64,000 nucleotides of DNA from NCBI GenBank assembly GCA_963580455.1, contig OY756969.1, positions 22,168,760-22,232,759 on the forward strand. The letters are read 5' to 3'. The translations under genes and the position numbers were made by a program. Below are positions 1 to 13,000 of this stretch, in pieces (position 1 is the first letter of the stretch; each line of letters starts with the position of its first letter). Source of the stretch: Euonymus europaeus. Its lineage: Eukaryota > Streptophyta > Magnoliopsida > Celastrales > Celastraceae. Under the pieces are notes generated by a model. It was not told where the DNA came from. It did no database searches and saw only the letters and a program-made list of their open reading frames with translations.

Positions 1-899
1 GTGATCATTTAAGATGTTTTCTCTTAATCTGTAAATCACAATTAGATGATTATTTGATATGTTTTATTTTTATCTGTTAAATACATTGTGTTTCGAATGA
101 TATGCACAATTTATTTGGGATTGCAAAAAAATAAAACTAAAAATGCTCAAAACAAATGAGAAAATATAGGATGAAACAATTTTTCGTCGTTAGATTGTAA
201 TTACATTATTTTGTTTTTCACAAAATAATATGCAGTTGGATTCGTAATTTACATTTAAAACTTATTCATAATTTTTAAAAAATAAAATAAAACTTTCTAC
301 GAATTAAAAACATACTTGGACTATGGTCGCAATAAAAATATTGTAGCAGTAAGCAGACCCGAGGTTCATGAATCTCGGTTCGCTCAAATACACTCCCAAA
401 CCAGGATGACCCATTCGATAACATACATAAAGACATGAGATATATAGAAATCAGAAAAGGAAACTCACATTGTTCATCAAAGTGACACTCGTTATAATGT
501 TCCTTGTCTATTTAACTTTGTGAATTGAATTCACATATGGATTGCTTAGAAACATCTATGTTGTACCCTTTGCAAGAGTTGAGACCGAGAAGGACTGATT
601 TGCTTGAGGCTTCGGTGATTCTCAATTACTACTCAAATAAGGGGAGCAGGTTACCATCCAAGAAATCGCCTTTCTTTGAAGATCGAATGATACCTCGACA
701 TGTTGAAGTGGATGTTTTTCAGTGCCTATAGGTGCCTAAAATATATACTTTTATGGGTCAACTCAACCTACAAGAGCGAGAGGATGAAGCTAAGCAGTGG
801 CAAGAGCTATAATACATCTCTATGTTATTCCTGTGCCTTCAGGATCACCTGAAGAAAGTCAAGAGGGCAAGTGAAACTCTCACGGTTGCTCGCTAATTC
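1..899. other. Intergenic, no supported gene
   Basis: AT-rich sequence with frequent stops in all frames. A 68-codon open frame at 525-731 (+) has no recognisable domain and no splice context that extends it, so I do not call it a gene. Confidence 0.5.
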
Positions 900-1800
900 T
901 TTATACGGGAGTATTGTTGTGAAAATTATTCGCAAACGAACGAAATTGGAATCAGTAATAAAGTGGTCAAAAGACCTGATGTCGAATCCTCAAGAACTAC
1001 CCAATTAAATAAAGTATCGATTCCAAATTAATCTTAACAGTACCTGGATACAAATTTTTAGATTGATTTATGAATAATTAAAAACAAGAAGTAAATCGAA
1101 AAGTAAATTAACTGATTAACAAGATCATAATTAAGCAGCATTGGAGCATATGATTTCACCATATATTTGTTAATTGAATTCGAGTTGTAACAAATCTTGA
1201 GTAATTGTTATCGATGGATTTCCCTAATTGATCTAGAAAATCTTCTCAGACTATATCAAAACTACTTCCAATTAACAACTGCCTTTCACAAGCACAAGTT
1301 TAGAAAATCAGAAACACGTTGATTTTAGAGGAAAATAAGTAAACATTGCATAAATCACGAATCTGTATCTGCCATTCATTCAATTTATGGTATTCATGGC
1401 ACAATCAACCCAAAGTTCTTTTCAGACAAACAAAGTGTTAAGTGAAATCATGAACACGTAACAATAAGTAAAAGAGTCAACAATTATTGAAAGCATCAAA
1501 TTTAATTAATCTAAACTAGGCTACATCATAGCCCTAACAATTGAAATTAAAGAATCAACAATAAAGAAAGAGGTGCAACCCACAAAAAGCACTGATTGAA
1601 TCTCTTTAGAAGCACGAACTAAGTTGGCGGCTATCGTCTTGATCTCCTCTCCCTCTCACGTTCTGTTAATCCTTTTTATCCCTCTAAAATTCGTGCCTCC
1701 CATGTTTCCTAAGAACTTCTCATTTTAGACTCCTACAATCACTCTGTTTCTTTAACTGTTTAAAAAATGAAAATTTGTTCATGATTTCGCAATTGAATTA
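900..1800. repeat. Diverged non-coding dispersed repeat, copy A
   Basis: Non-coding stretch of the kind found around many plant retroelements: a 'gtcgaatcc' segment with Ca-rich context near 970-1000, then AT-rich sequence with 'ggatttccctaattgatct' near 1217, and 'cccatgtttcc'-like text near 1700. Similar landmarks occur in the same order at about 58890-60070 (copy B), including 'gatcgaatcc' and 'agatttccctaa'. The two look like old copies of one family. The class is unknown and the boundaries are approximate. Confidence 0.35.
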
Positions 1801-2411
1801 TGGACTAAACGAATCATATCCCGAAATAAAACCTCCAGATGTGTAGATAATTATGAGCTTTTGAATCACTTAATTTAGACATCGTAGGCTCAAGTAATGC
1901 ACTTCTAAAGGCCCGGTCCTTAGACTGAAATCCTGCTTCCCATAAGGCTTTCTCGAAGAGTTTGCAATGTTCTATGAAAGTCCAATGAAGACCACATATC
2001 ACATCGAGCTTCTGAACACCTGATAACGTCCTTAACGTGCTTCATCTTCAATATTCGCACTACAATACCTGCCAACATGAGAACACCGAGCCAGGCTCTT
2101 TCTCAGAATCAAGCTGGCAAATGACTAGTCGATCACAGGATTTTCTTCTCCCAAAAGTAAAAAATAAATTAGCAAATGAATCTTGTTTTTGTGGTTTAAT
2201 AAAGAAAATAATCAAAGAAGGCTTATTAGTTCCCCGTGCATCATTTTCTTTTTATCAACCTCACGAGCATTAAAGAGTGCTTTTCCTTTTTGATAAATCC
2301 GGAAGTTCCGCTTGAATCATCTTTGCATTAAATGAATACTTTAATGAGTTTATCATACAATGAATATGACAAACAGATCTGCATCAACAGCGGAATCCCA
2401 CAAAGAACATT

Positions 2412-3390
2412 TGGTGCAGCATCCCGATCTTGGTCGTCGGATTAATCCGATGGTCGAGAAAAGAGTTTCATCCAAATGAGTGGAACCATTCTTTGCGAGT
2501 CACATGTAAATAAAAAATCCCACTATATCAAAACAAGGATGTATAGAACAATCAATTACAATGAGATAATCACTTGAAAGATTAAAAAAACAGCACCGTT
2601 TTATATCCCATGGGGTTATATCTCATGGGATCCCATAATTTATTACATTGTATAATACAATGGAATAATATATTTTATTACAGTGGAATGCGTACTATTA
2701 CAATGGAATACGTTATTTCACTGTGCTAGAATCTGTTATTCCATTGTGATAATACAATGGAATAACGCATGAGGTATTTCATTGTAACAATACAATGGAA
2801 TAACAGATTCTAGTACAGTGGAATACGTATTATGACAATGAAATACGTTATTCCATTGTAATAAAATCTGTTATTCCACTGTAATAATACAATGGAATAA
2901 AATATGGAATCCCATGGGATACAACCCCATGAGATATATATCATTTTCCTTAAAAAAAGGATGTACAGAACAATCTAGTTACAATGAGACAATCACTTAT
3001 AAGATCAAAACAATTAACCCTACCGAAATAGACGAACAGAGATCTTTTGAACCCTATCAATAAGATCGACCAACCAAAAGTGAAAGAGAGACGGTTTTGG
3101 TTTCTGGCTGTGTGTTGATCAACAATGCCAGCTCTTCAATCGGCATCAAAGGGGAGATAATGCCTGTGTGGGGAACTGTCTTTGCTCGGGTAAACCCAAT
3201 AGCCTCGATGGAAGAGGAGATGATGGATGAGACAGAATTCGACGGAGAGATGAAGTTGAGTTGCCGTGGCAGAGTTTGAAGGAGAAAAGGGATTTCATCG
3301 AAGTGAGTTGCTGGGTAAACCCACTCATTTGGACGAAACTCTTTTCTCGACCGTCGGATTAATCCGACAATTGAGAGCGGCATCCCTCAC
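2412..3390. mobile_element. Inverted-repeat element (about 0.98 kb) with nested foldback MITE
   Basis: The ends are a long imperfect inverted repeat. The left arm (about 2412-2484) includes 'gtcggattaatccga' and 'gtcgagaaaagagtttc'; the right arm (about 3320-3390) carries the same words in reverse complement, with only a few mismatches over about 50 bp. Inside, a segment of about 57 bp is present twice in direct orientation (2528-2590 and 2953-3009) on either side of a palindromic MITE at 2602-2938. The open frames inside (for example 3057-3383 on the minus strand) match nothing I recognise. I infer a non-autonomous DNA element. I could not fix the target-site duplication. Confidence 0.6.
2602..2938. 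repeat. Foldback MITE, copy 1
   Basis: The termini are near-perfect inverted repeats of about 36 bp: 'tatatcccatggggttatat' on the left against 'gagatata' preceded by 'acaaccccat' on the right. The interior is a series of inverted blocks of 'attccattgtaataatacaatggaat' type, so a transcript of either strand could fold almost end to end. A second copy of the same family lies at 35871-36206 with the same length, the same left flank (ccgtttt) and the same right flank (tatcattttcc), so the true ends may lie about 10 bp further out on both sides. Confidence 0.8.
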
Positions 3391-3735
3391 CACTGGATCC
3401 CGCTCTTGAACAAAACGGATGTGTGTGTATATATATATATATATGAGGGTCCCACAGATCAGCTATACGCCGATACCAGTCAATATTCATTACCCAAATA
3501 ATGTTTTAATTTTTTAACATTATGATGAAATACGATAGAGCGAAGAAAATACATTTGAGAAGGAAAAAGAAAAGATTAGTAGTAAAGACAAGACGCGATG
3601 ACATAATCCTGGTCCTGGGGGAACATAAAAAGTTAAAACAAGTGCTTGATCTGATGGTCTCTGTATTCCCTCAAATTGAGAAGATTATTTATGCATTCAT
3701 CCTCTGACACTCAGGTTCAACTCATACAAAGTTTT

Positions 3736-5873
3736 ATGGAAGATGAGGAACAGCTTTCTAATTACAAGCCAGACACAGCTGGTGTCTTGACTTTAAGCCG
3801 TGATGGAATCGAATCCAAGAGCTTTCAATCACTTCTCGGCTGGGTTTGTCTGGATCATTCCAATCTCTGGAAATCTGGCGTTTCATGGTCTGTCTTCTTT
3901 GTTCTGGGCGTAGGTATCCCTTTGGTTTCCCACTTTGTTTTCTTGTGCTCGAATTGCGATTCAGAGCACCAACGGCCGTACGATGCAGTTGTGCAATTAT
4001 CACTCTCTTCGCTTGCAATCGTTTCGTTTCTCTGTTTGTCTTCCTGGGCTCAAAAGTTTGGAGTCCGGAGGTTCCTCTTCTTGGATAAATTGTCGGATGA
4101 GAGTGACAGGGTTCGAGAAGGATATCAGAAGCATATGCAGGTGAGCTTGATTTTCTCTGATTCTTCCATGGATTTTGCATTTTCGAGCTTGAATCTTTTT
4201 TGGGCCTTTTCTATTCTTTCAATTGGGTGCGATATGGCTTAATTCATCATGAAATTGATGCAAAAGATTGTTCATTTTTTCAAGTTGGTGAGGAAATATT
4301 AGTGGTATGATCCCGCTATTAGAGATCTTTCTATCCACAAAAATTCACTAATAAGAGTCTGAAATTTATGATATTTGTAGAGATCAATGAAGCTCCTTTG
4401 CATATTTGTGCTCCCCTGCTTTGCTGTTGAGAGTGTTTACAGAATATGGTGGTACGGAACAGGAGCCTACGAAATACCGTACTATGGAAACATGTATGTT
4501 AGTGACACCATCATCTGCATAATGCAACTGGCATCGTGGCTGTATCGCACAACGATCTATATCTTTGTCTGCATTCTGTACCAGCTGATTTGCCACCTGC
4601 AAATTCTTAAGCTCGAAGACTTTGCTCAAGTCTTCCAGCAAGAAACGAAAGTGGGTTCCATCTTACAACAACATCTCAAGATCAGAAGAAGCCTCAAGGT
4701 TATAAGTCATCGGTTTCGGAAATTCATTTTGTCATCTTTGATTTTGGTTACTGCTAGCCAGTTGATTTGCCTGCTCGTCACAATCCGGTCCAGTTCTAAC
4801 AACAACATATTTGAGGCTGGAGAACTTGCAGTAATTATCTCATCCTATTCCTTTTAAATCAGTAAATTACCTCGCCATTTTGGTATATGTTAGTCCTTAA
4901 CATCTTTTGATGGTGCAGTTGTGCTCCATTAATCTTGTCCTAGGCCTCTTCATATGCCTGCGAAGCTCGACAAAGATCTCGCACAAAGCACAGTCCATTA
5001 CAAGCCTAGCTGCAAAATGGCATGTATGTGCAACAATCAATTCATTTGATGAGCTCGACGGGGAGACTCCAACAACTCAAATTTCTTCAAGCCGAGTGTA
5101 TCCCGTCAACATTGATTGTGAATTAGATGATGAGGAAGACGATGCAGATGATGATTTGGACAACTCCAAGTTGGTACCGGTTTTTGCGCATACAATCTCA
5201 TTCCAGAAGAGGCATGCTTTAGGTTAGTAGGGGGGAGATTACCTGTTTTGCTTCCGTACATTTTTGGATATGGTACTAATCATTAATTATCTGCTTGTTG
5301 ATGGCTGCAGTGATGTATCTTGAGAACAACAGAGCTGGGATTACAGTGTTTGGATTCATGCTGGACAGAACCGGGCTCCATGCTGTATTTGGAGTTGAAC
5401 TAGCTCTTCTGCTCTGGTTACTCAATAAGACAATAGGTATCGCTTTAAGCTTTCTTTACTTGATTAAGAGGGTAAAATTTGAGCTGTTGAATTCACGGTC
5501 GAAAGGAATCGTGCGTGATTAGTTCACATGCATAGGGCATTGAGTCAAATGATTTCCACAGTTTCCATATGTGAAGTGCATCCACATCCATAGGCCATAG
5601 ATACCATAAAGGAATAGGTAGTTTAGACCAGGAAGGAATATGAACAAAGCTACATAAAAGCTAAACATGCAGCTGCATAAAGGGGCTTGTTCAAAATACA
5701 CAGAATGGAGGATTTTATGAGGTCAACCCCTGCATTATCCAAATAGGATATATAGCCTGTACTATTACCTGACAAATGAGACATCATCGCGTGTTTATTC
5801 AAATTCTGTTCCTTCACTTTTCTTGTTTCTTGCTTATCCCTGCTCTGTTCTGTTGACAGTGAGTTGGACCTGA
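3736..5873 (+). CDS. DUF3537 family multi-pass membrane protein
   Basis: Predicted exons: 3736-4140, 4381-4830, 4919-5222, 5311-5436 and 5860-5873, joining in phase to 432 aa. The start at 3736 opens MEDEEQLSNYKPDTAGVLT; an upstream in-frame ATG at 3676 is less typical. Family landmarks are the 'SSWAQKFGVRRFLFLDKL' segment (exon 1), the 'WYGTGAYEIPYYGNMY' segment (exon 2), an acidic stretch of D/E after about residue 335 (exon 3), and the C-terminal 'GFMLDRTGLHAVFGVELAL' hydrophobic segment (exon 4). Several hydrophobic stretches fit about seven membrane spans. DUF3537 proteins are plant integral membrane proteins proposed in the literature to be distant relatives of insect gustatory and odorant receptors; their role in plants is largely unknown. 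The tiny last exon (VSWT, stop) is the weakest join; without that splice the frame ends at 5522. Confidence 0.85.
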
Positions 5874-6180
5874 AAGTGCGGAGATTTTGGTATTAATCGA
5901 ACTCGATCCTAGTTCACCACCATTATCTGATGCAAGGGAAGATGGGCATAAAGGAAGAAAGCTTTCCCTCGATGATCGAGCTAGGATGCTATGCTTATGA
6001 AAATCGACGATGGGTGTGCGAATACACCCTGTTCTATTCTACACTTGTTTCAGTTGTATCATTCTGTAAACAAGTTTGGCTTTGTGGTTTCCAGTAATAG
6101 ACAATAGATGATGTTATGCAGTAGATGAGATGTATGTGCTTTGTATAAGGTCTACTTTTGGATTAGTTTATTACATCTGA
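5874..6180 (+). other. Probable 3' UTR of the DUF3537 gene
   Basis: AT-rich, gene-like sequence follows the stop codon, with no other gene signal. The boundary is a guess, as no clear polyadenylation signal decides it. Confidence 0.35.
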
Positions 6181-6508
6181 GTCAATTCCTTTCTTTTTGC
6201 CCCTAATCTTTGTTTTGGCATTAGTTCTTCCTTAATCTTCTTGTTCTAGGCTTATGGCCCAATCAAGGCTGAACTTTGAGCTTTGATTTGAGATTAATGC
6301 TCCATTTATTCTCGGCGCTTCTTTAAGATTAATTGATTGACTAAAATATCAGTGGTTTAACAAATAACCAAATAAAATAAAGACAAATTTGAAGAGCAAA
6401 AATATGGACTTTTATTATTTTGTCTTTTAATCTTCATAAACACAAGTTTGTTCCATAAATCAAAACTCTTCATTCTTCATAAGGTAGTCCCATTTGAAAC
6501 TGAATTAC

Positions 6509-7119
6509 TCAGTTAACCCTGCATAGTACAATGAAAAAAATTATTGTTAATGACATTTCATCAATAAATACACCCATACACATAAATTTAAATTTATGGA
6601 AGTCCAGTTTTTGTACGTAGATAGGGAACCACGAATTCGAAATTAATTCATGGGTTCATAGAAGCTACGAACATTCATAATTTATAAAATTACGAACATC
6701 CGCATGTGAGTAGTCTTTTATTTTATATATATATGAAAGGTGGAGGAGGTGAAGGGGAAGAAAACTTACGTGCTGCAATCAATGTTTGGATCGATTGGCA
6801 CGGGAACGGGGACATTGCATAATTGAGCGACTTGTTTAGCTTTCTCAGGCAACACACCATAACTCTGAAAAGCACCTTTGAAACAATTGCAAAGTTCTTG
6901 ACGTATTTCTTTAGTATTAGCCTCTGCGTTCAAACTTGCCACCGTCGAACAGCATTGAACACCAGGCGTTGGGTCAGTAGGAGTAGTAAAAAAGGGCAGG
7001 CAAGGTAAGAGACTAAGCAGAGACGCGGTGCAACTGATAGCGTGCACCATGTTTGCACTCATGCCAAAAATCACTAAACAAAGAATGAATATTGATCGAG
7101 CCATCTTTTGGTTTGGCAT
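6509..7119 (-). CDS. Non-specific lipid transfer protein, type 1
   Basis: Exon 1 runs 7119-6770 and exon 2 is 6518-6509 (minus strand), giving 119 aa. A hydrophobic signal peptide ends near VHA (residue 27). The mature part has the eight-cysteine nsLTP pattern C, C, CC, CxC, C, C, in the order SC...PC...QCC...LCNC...LC...DC. The protein would be secreted and bind lipids in the apoplast. The open frame runs to a stop at 6766, but the sequence there is a perfect donor (AC|GTAAGT). Splicing to an acceptor ending TGCAG at 6519 yields a C-terminus CSTVN. An intron a few bases before the stop is characteristic of nsLTP1 genes. A second ATG at 7104 (MARS...) is an equally plausible start. A TATA box lies about 50 bp upstream. 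Confidence 0.88.
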
Positions 7120-7170
7120 TTTCGAAAAACTTACAAATGTGAAGGATTAATGTAGCACATGTGTGTACTC

Positions 7171-7180
7171 TATTTATAGT
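7171..7180 (-). promoter_or_regulatory. TATA box of the lipid transfer protein gene
   Basis: On the minus strand this reads ACTATAAATA, about 50-60 bp upstream of the first ATG at 7119, which fits a core promoter with a short leader. Confidence 0.6.
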
Positions 7181-7199
7181 GTTTACTCATTAAATTTTA

Positions 7200-8887
7200 C
7201 ATATTCTTTTTCCTTTTCCTCGAGGATATTCTTTGATTTGTATGAATAAATGCATTGGCGTTAACAATTTATTTCTTTATTTCATTTAGGTAATTTTGGA
7301 TTTACGTTGGGATATGGACATTTTATTTAAAGGGTGTATTTATTTTCCTGATACCAAAAAAGGGTGGTTTTAATTACTTTCATGTATGTGTGAGGAAATG
7401 CATTTTAATGGACATAATTACAATCTATCATTCTTTTTCTTTTTTGGTGATCCCTAATAATGCCCTTAACATATTAGAAACGTTGATTTCATTACTAATA
7501 TTGATTAGTCATTCGATTTATTCTAATTTTGTAATTTAATACGAGATAACAATTGATCATCATTCATTTATACAGTTTAATTGCAGGTGTATAATGATTT
7601 AAATTTAAAAATAACTTAATTATACAGTGGGACCAAACCGAGACATTTAGTTTGTCGAAATTATGAGGATCAAAACGAAAGATTTTATAATTTATGGACA
7701 AAAACCTAAAAACGTTGATAGTTTAAGAATATACATAATTATTTTTTGTACCTATGCTAAGATTGATCCATAAAATGCTTCTACATATCACTAAAATTAT
7801 TTTAGCAACCAACACCCTTGAGAGAAGCCATTCTAGTTAGGAAAATGTTAATCGTAGATAAGATTTTTATACATAAGCTTCCATAGTGTATGTGGCATTA
7901 CATGTAATTATGTAAACATGCCACATAGATCAATTTTCATAAATCATTAAAACCACAAAAAAATTATTTTTCTCTTTCTTACCCAATTTTTTTTTCCCAT
8001 GCTTCTCTCTCTTAAAGTCTTTTCTCTCACTTTTATGTACTCTCTCTCCTCTACTTTCTATTCCTCATTATCTCTCCAAAATCATCTGCAACATTATTTC
8101 TCTAAAATCATCACACTCGAAAGCTCGCGGCCATCGCGAAGAAAATTGTTTGATTTGACTAACATCGGGGACATATACACAAATACTACTCAATATAATA
8201 AATCGACCAAATAATATAATACGTCGACTTAATAATTTAATAATGGAAGACTATCGTTCTGTCATCATTTCGTCTTCCACCACCTTGAAACAATCTCCCA
8301 AGCTCCGAGCAAACTAACCCACCACCACAACTGTTTGAACAACTAAAACGTATCAAACAATGTAATACGTTGACCAAACAATGTAATAATGGAGGACCGT
8401 CTTTTCGGCTTCCATCTCCTCCAAAAGAACCCCCATATTTCGAACAATCTAATCCACATTTCAACCATTGTCAATAGATGCTTAAACCACCAAAAAGTAC
8501 TTAACAGAGGACATACAATGTGATAAAAAAGTGACAACTCCGATGACACCTTCGTGCACCACCACCACCACTGTTTGACCCTTAGAATTAACAATAAAAA
8601 TTATGTATAAAAATCGTATGTATTAATAGCGCTCCCTTTTAAAAAAGAATCGGTTTTCCATCTCTTTAGAGATTGCTCATTCCTTTCTGAAATTTGGGAC
8701 AGCACCCCATCCTTGCAGCGAGCGATATATGCCCCAGTGACGTCTTTAGAATCTTAGCTTCAAAGATGTTTGATCAATTGGAGGCTAAAGAAACTGGATA
8801 CTCGTTATGCGTTTTGTATTTCATTTGGAGAGCAAGGGACCATGTCATTCAAGAAGGAGCTGCTTGGGTTGTTGTCCCACTTTATCC
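7200..8887. other. Intergenic, repeat-rich, no supported gene
   Basis: AT-rich upstream region of the lipid transfer gene. Between about 8170 and 8460 an imperfect tandem duplication of roughly 150 bp is visible, marked by 'aataatggaagac' at 8239 and 'aataatggaggac' at 8387, each preceded by 'atacgt(c/t)gac'. Text around 7860-8170 (pyrimidine-rich, then 'gatttgactaacatcggggac') resembles 20940-21320 ('gatctgactaacaccgacgac'), so both are probably copies of one old dispersed repeat. Open frames here overlap one another on the minus strand and look like chance. Confidence 0.4.
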
Positions 8888-9003
8888 CCTGTTTGTTTCA
8901 GAGTATACGTTAGCGTATACTGTTACCCATACTCTCAAACACTCTCAGCTTTTACGTTTTATGAAAGCGTATACTCTATGAAACATACTCTGATCCAAAC
9001 GGA
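8888..9003. repeat. Small MITE-like element (about 115 bp)
   Basis: The ends are inverted repeats: 'cctgtttgtttcagagtat' on the left and the reverse complement of 'atactctgatccaaacgga' on the right. Several 'gcgtatact' words lie inside. This architecture is common for short hAT-like MITEs in plants. I assign only the architecture, not a family. Confidence 0.5.
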
Positions 9004-9745
9004 GAATATAAGTGGAAAAGCCCCTCCATACAATCAACAAGGTCTTTTTCCATGTCATATGAGCTGGGCCCAACTCACTTGCATGACTTAAGGATGAACA
9101 AAGCCGTGCGGGCCGGATGTATGATGTCTGTAATTCCCCGGTACTTGTGGACTGGACAGAACCACAGGACCAACACGTAAGAGTAAAGGGTATTACCCAT
9201 AGAGCAGTTATAGAGCCAAAATACCTGCACCGATACCATGATAAGAAGGCTCATCGCACCCCTCTAAAAGACCCAATAGAGGGGGAAATGATACCCAAAT
9301 ATAAGACACTTCACTCGAGGATAAATCCTCGATGTGGGATGTTTGACAGTCAGTGAATCGATATCCCAAGTATCCGAAATACAAATCAGAGTCAGTCTAA
9401 TTGGGTGAGACCTTCCCCTCATTTTTCACTAAAAATCAATGTGGATGGGCTTGGAAGATGGGTGGTGCATGGACTGGTTTAGTTATGGTAGGAAGAAACG
9501 GTGATGGTCGAGTTCTCATTGCTACTTTTAAGTGTATCAGTCCCGCCTTGATTGAAGGACCCGTCCATTCAATTTGCCTTCCAAATTGCGTCCCAACTTA
9601 ATTGGCATGATTTCATAGTGGAAGGTGATTTTCTGACTGTTATTTCAAGTGTTACCAATGGTGCTTCATATGCCAGACACTATTTACAGGAGTTGAATTG
9701 CTGCCTTGTTTTTACTTCTAGGCAAAACAATAACGTTGCTGATGG

Positions 9746-9929
9746 TATTATCATACTAACGTGTGTTTTAGGTTGTTACACAATCCACGTGTATAACACC
9801 TACTGGTTGAGTAGGAAGGTTTGTTACAAAGTGTATTATGGACGCAGATCATTTTACTATTTATAGTAATGTACTGTTTCTTCTACAGGAAGTAATAAGA
9901 ATTACACATACTATTTTTCATCTTTAATA
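9746..9929 (+). repeat. Copia-1 5' LTR
   Basis: 184 bp, reading the same base for base as 14414-14597. It contains 'actatttatagt', a plausible TATA element about 65 bp before its end. The terminal five bases TATTA and TAATA are perfect inverted repeats. Confidence 0.93.
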
Positions 9930-9940
9930 TGGTATCGGAG
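9930..9940 (+). other. Copia-1 primer-binding site
   Basis: TGGTATCGGAG starts right after the 5' LTR. It matches the usual initiator-tRNA-Met complement TGGTATCAGAG at all but one base. Confidence 0.8.
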
Positions 9941-10020
9941 GACTTACTGTAATTTTCTCTCATTTTCTTTCTGATTCTCTCACTTTCTTCACGCTTTCCT
10001 TCTTGCTTTTCCTGCAAAAC

Positions 10021-13000
10021 ATGGAGACTGCTCAGCTTGATTCAGCTGTCGATTCTTCCTCAAATCTGATCACTACTGCTGTTGTTGATCCGTCAGATCC
10101 ATTTTATCTGCATCATTCAAATAATAATCCAGGTTTAATCATTGTCTCTCAAGTTCTTACTGGTGAAAACTATGCATCTTGGAGTCGATCGATGCTTATT
10201 TCACTATCTGTCAAGAATAAACTGGGGTTTGTTGATGGTTCCATCAAGAAACCAGATGTTCTTGATACTGTTATGATAAAATTGTGGTCCAGAAACAACG
10301 ATGTTGTTATGTCATGGATCTTGAATTCAGTTTCCAAAGTTATTTCTGCAAGTATTCTGTATTGTGGATCTGCTCATAGTGTTTGGCAAGATCTTAAAGA
10401 ACGTTTTCTTCAGAAAAATGGTCCGAGGATTTTTCAACTTCGTCGTGAGTTAATGAATCTCACACAAGGTCAATCTTCGATTAGTGTATATTTCACTAAA
10501 TTGAAGACGGTTTGGGAGGAACTCAACAATTATCGTCCACTTTGTACGTGTGGGCAGTGTTCTTGCGGAGGACTCAAACTTCTCAATGACTATTATCAAA
10601 CTGAGTACATTATGTCTTTTCTTATGGGGCTTAATGATTCTTTTGCTCAAGTACGTGGACAATTGCTTCTTATGGATCCGCTGCCTTCCATTAACAAGGT
10701 ATATTCTCTTGTTTCACAAGAAGAAAATCAGCGACAGATTGGTTATAATTGCTCTGTTGGTTCTGATAATGCCTCGAGCATGGCTTTCGCTGTACGATCT
10801 GAGAATTCTACAGTTCCTACTGGTTCTTCCAGTAATTATCGTGGCCAAAAGAAAGACCGTCCTTTCTGCACTCATTGCAGTTATCATGGACATACAATCG
10901 AAAAATGTTACAAGTTACATGGTTATCCTCCTAGATATAAACCTAAACAGAGAACTCAATCTACTGCTGGTCAACATTATGTCAATCAAGTATCTACTGA
11001 ACATACTGTTACTGATGGGAGTACTCAAGGGGGAAATTTCATTCAGTCTCTTAATCCCAATCAGTATCAACAACTCATACAAATGTTGACTTCTCATGCA
11101 GTGAATACTTCTGGATCATCATCCATTCCTGATCATGACACTTCTTTTAATACAGGTATCTGTTTGTCTTTTTCCTTGGATCATAGTTTTTCTTCTTCTT
11201 CTTCCTGGATTGTTGACTCTGGAGCTACACGGCATGTGTGTTCAACTGCCAAAGCTTTTACGTTTATGAAACCTTTGACTGGTTCCACAGTTACTTTGCC
11301 TAATCATGCCAAGATTGCAGTTCATTTTTATGGTGATGTCACACTGAGTTCTCAGCTTATTCTCAAGGATGTTCTCTTTGTTCCACAATTTGGTTATAAT
11401 CTCTTATCTGTTAGTGCACTCTTACATGGCAGCTCCCTTACAGTGAATTTTACTTCTACATCCTGCGTCATTCAGGACCATCAACAGATGATGATTGGCA
11501 AGGCTGATTGGGTGGAAGGACTTTATCTTCTCAACATTCCCATGGACAACAATAACATTTCTGCTTCAATAAACACTGTCTCTGCAAGCATGTGGCACGA
11601 TAGGCTTGGACATTTAGCTTTTTCTCGTCTCACTGTTTTGAGACCTCAGTTGAATATTGATTCTGTAACATTCCCTAGTAAAGATGTACCTTGTTATGTT
11701 TGTCCATTGGCAAAACAAAGGAGACTACCTTTTGTTGCTCATAATAATAGGGCTGAACATCTTTTTGATATAATTCATTGTGATATATGGGGACCTTTTC
11801 ATCAGCCTTCTTATTCTGGTTATCGCTATTTCCTTACTTTGGTTGATGATCACAGTAGATTCACGTGGACATATCTACTGCAGCACAAGTCTGATGTTTC
11901 TACCATTATTCCACGATTTTTTAATATGGTCTCCACACAGTTCCAAGCAACTATTAAGGTGTTTCGATCTGACAATGCCCCTGAGTTGGTTTTCACTGAT
12001 TATTTCCATGATAAGGGAGTATTGCATCAATTCTCTTGTGTTGAAAGACCTCAACAAAATTCTGTGGTGGAACGCAAGCACCAACACTTGCTCAATGTTG
12101 CTCGTGCTTTGTATTTTCAGTCTCGTATTCCTCTTCAATTTTGGACTGACTGTGTTCTTACGGCTACTTTTCTAATCAATCGTACTCCTTCTCCATTTCT
12201 CCAGAATCAAACTCCTTATAATCTACTGTATGCTTCTCAACCTGATTATTCATTACTTCGAGTCTTTGGTTGTCTTGAATTTGCTTCCACTCTTACTCAT
12301 AATCGAACCAAGTTTCAACCTCGTTCTAGAGTGTGTGTTTTCATTGGTTATCCACGTGGTATGAAAGGATACAAATTATATGATCTTCAATCCAAACAAA
12401 TTTTCTTTTCTCGTGATGTCATTTTCTTTGAAACTCAATTCCCTTTCCACAAGGTTTCTTCTTCGTCTCCTCTTATTGATCCTTTCCCTGATTTAGTTTT
12501 ACCAACATCTCACCATGATCTTCCAGAAATTCAATCTTCATATTGTTCATTATCTTCCGCTGTACCCAATGTCTTACATTCATCCGATGTGTCAACCATA
12601 AATTCATCTTCTCCTGACCCTGTTCCAGTACCCCCTACTACTACACCAACCCTTCCTGCTCCTCCCATTCGCCATTCTACTAGAACAATCAAACCTCATT
12701 CTTATCTCAATCAATATCATTGTAATCTTTTAGTTCACAAACCCACTACTCCTGATCATTCTATTACCTATCCTTTATCCTCATCCATTTCTTATTCTTC
12801 TCTTTCATCCTCCTACAGAACTTTTGCCTTGCAAGTCACTTCTTCCCCTGAACCACAGTTTTATCATCAAGCCGTGAAGCATGCACATTGGCGTGATGCC
12901 ATGCACGCAGAATTACGTGCCATGGAAGATAATAATACCTGGACAGTGGTTCCATTGCCTATCAATAAACATTCTATTGGTTGTAAATGGATTTACAAAA

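Noticed and set aside
3057..3383. 108-codon open frame on the minus strand
   Set aside because: It lies wholly inside the inverted-repeat element, runs through its arm and matches no known domain.
8237..8594. Overlapping minus-strand frames rich in Trp, Cys and Gly
   Set aside because: They arise from tandemly duplicated 'ccaccacc'-type DNA and have no start, domain or codon support.
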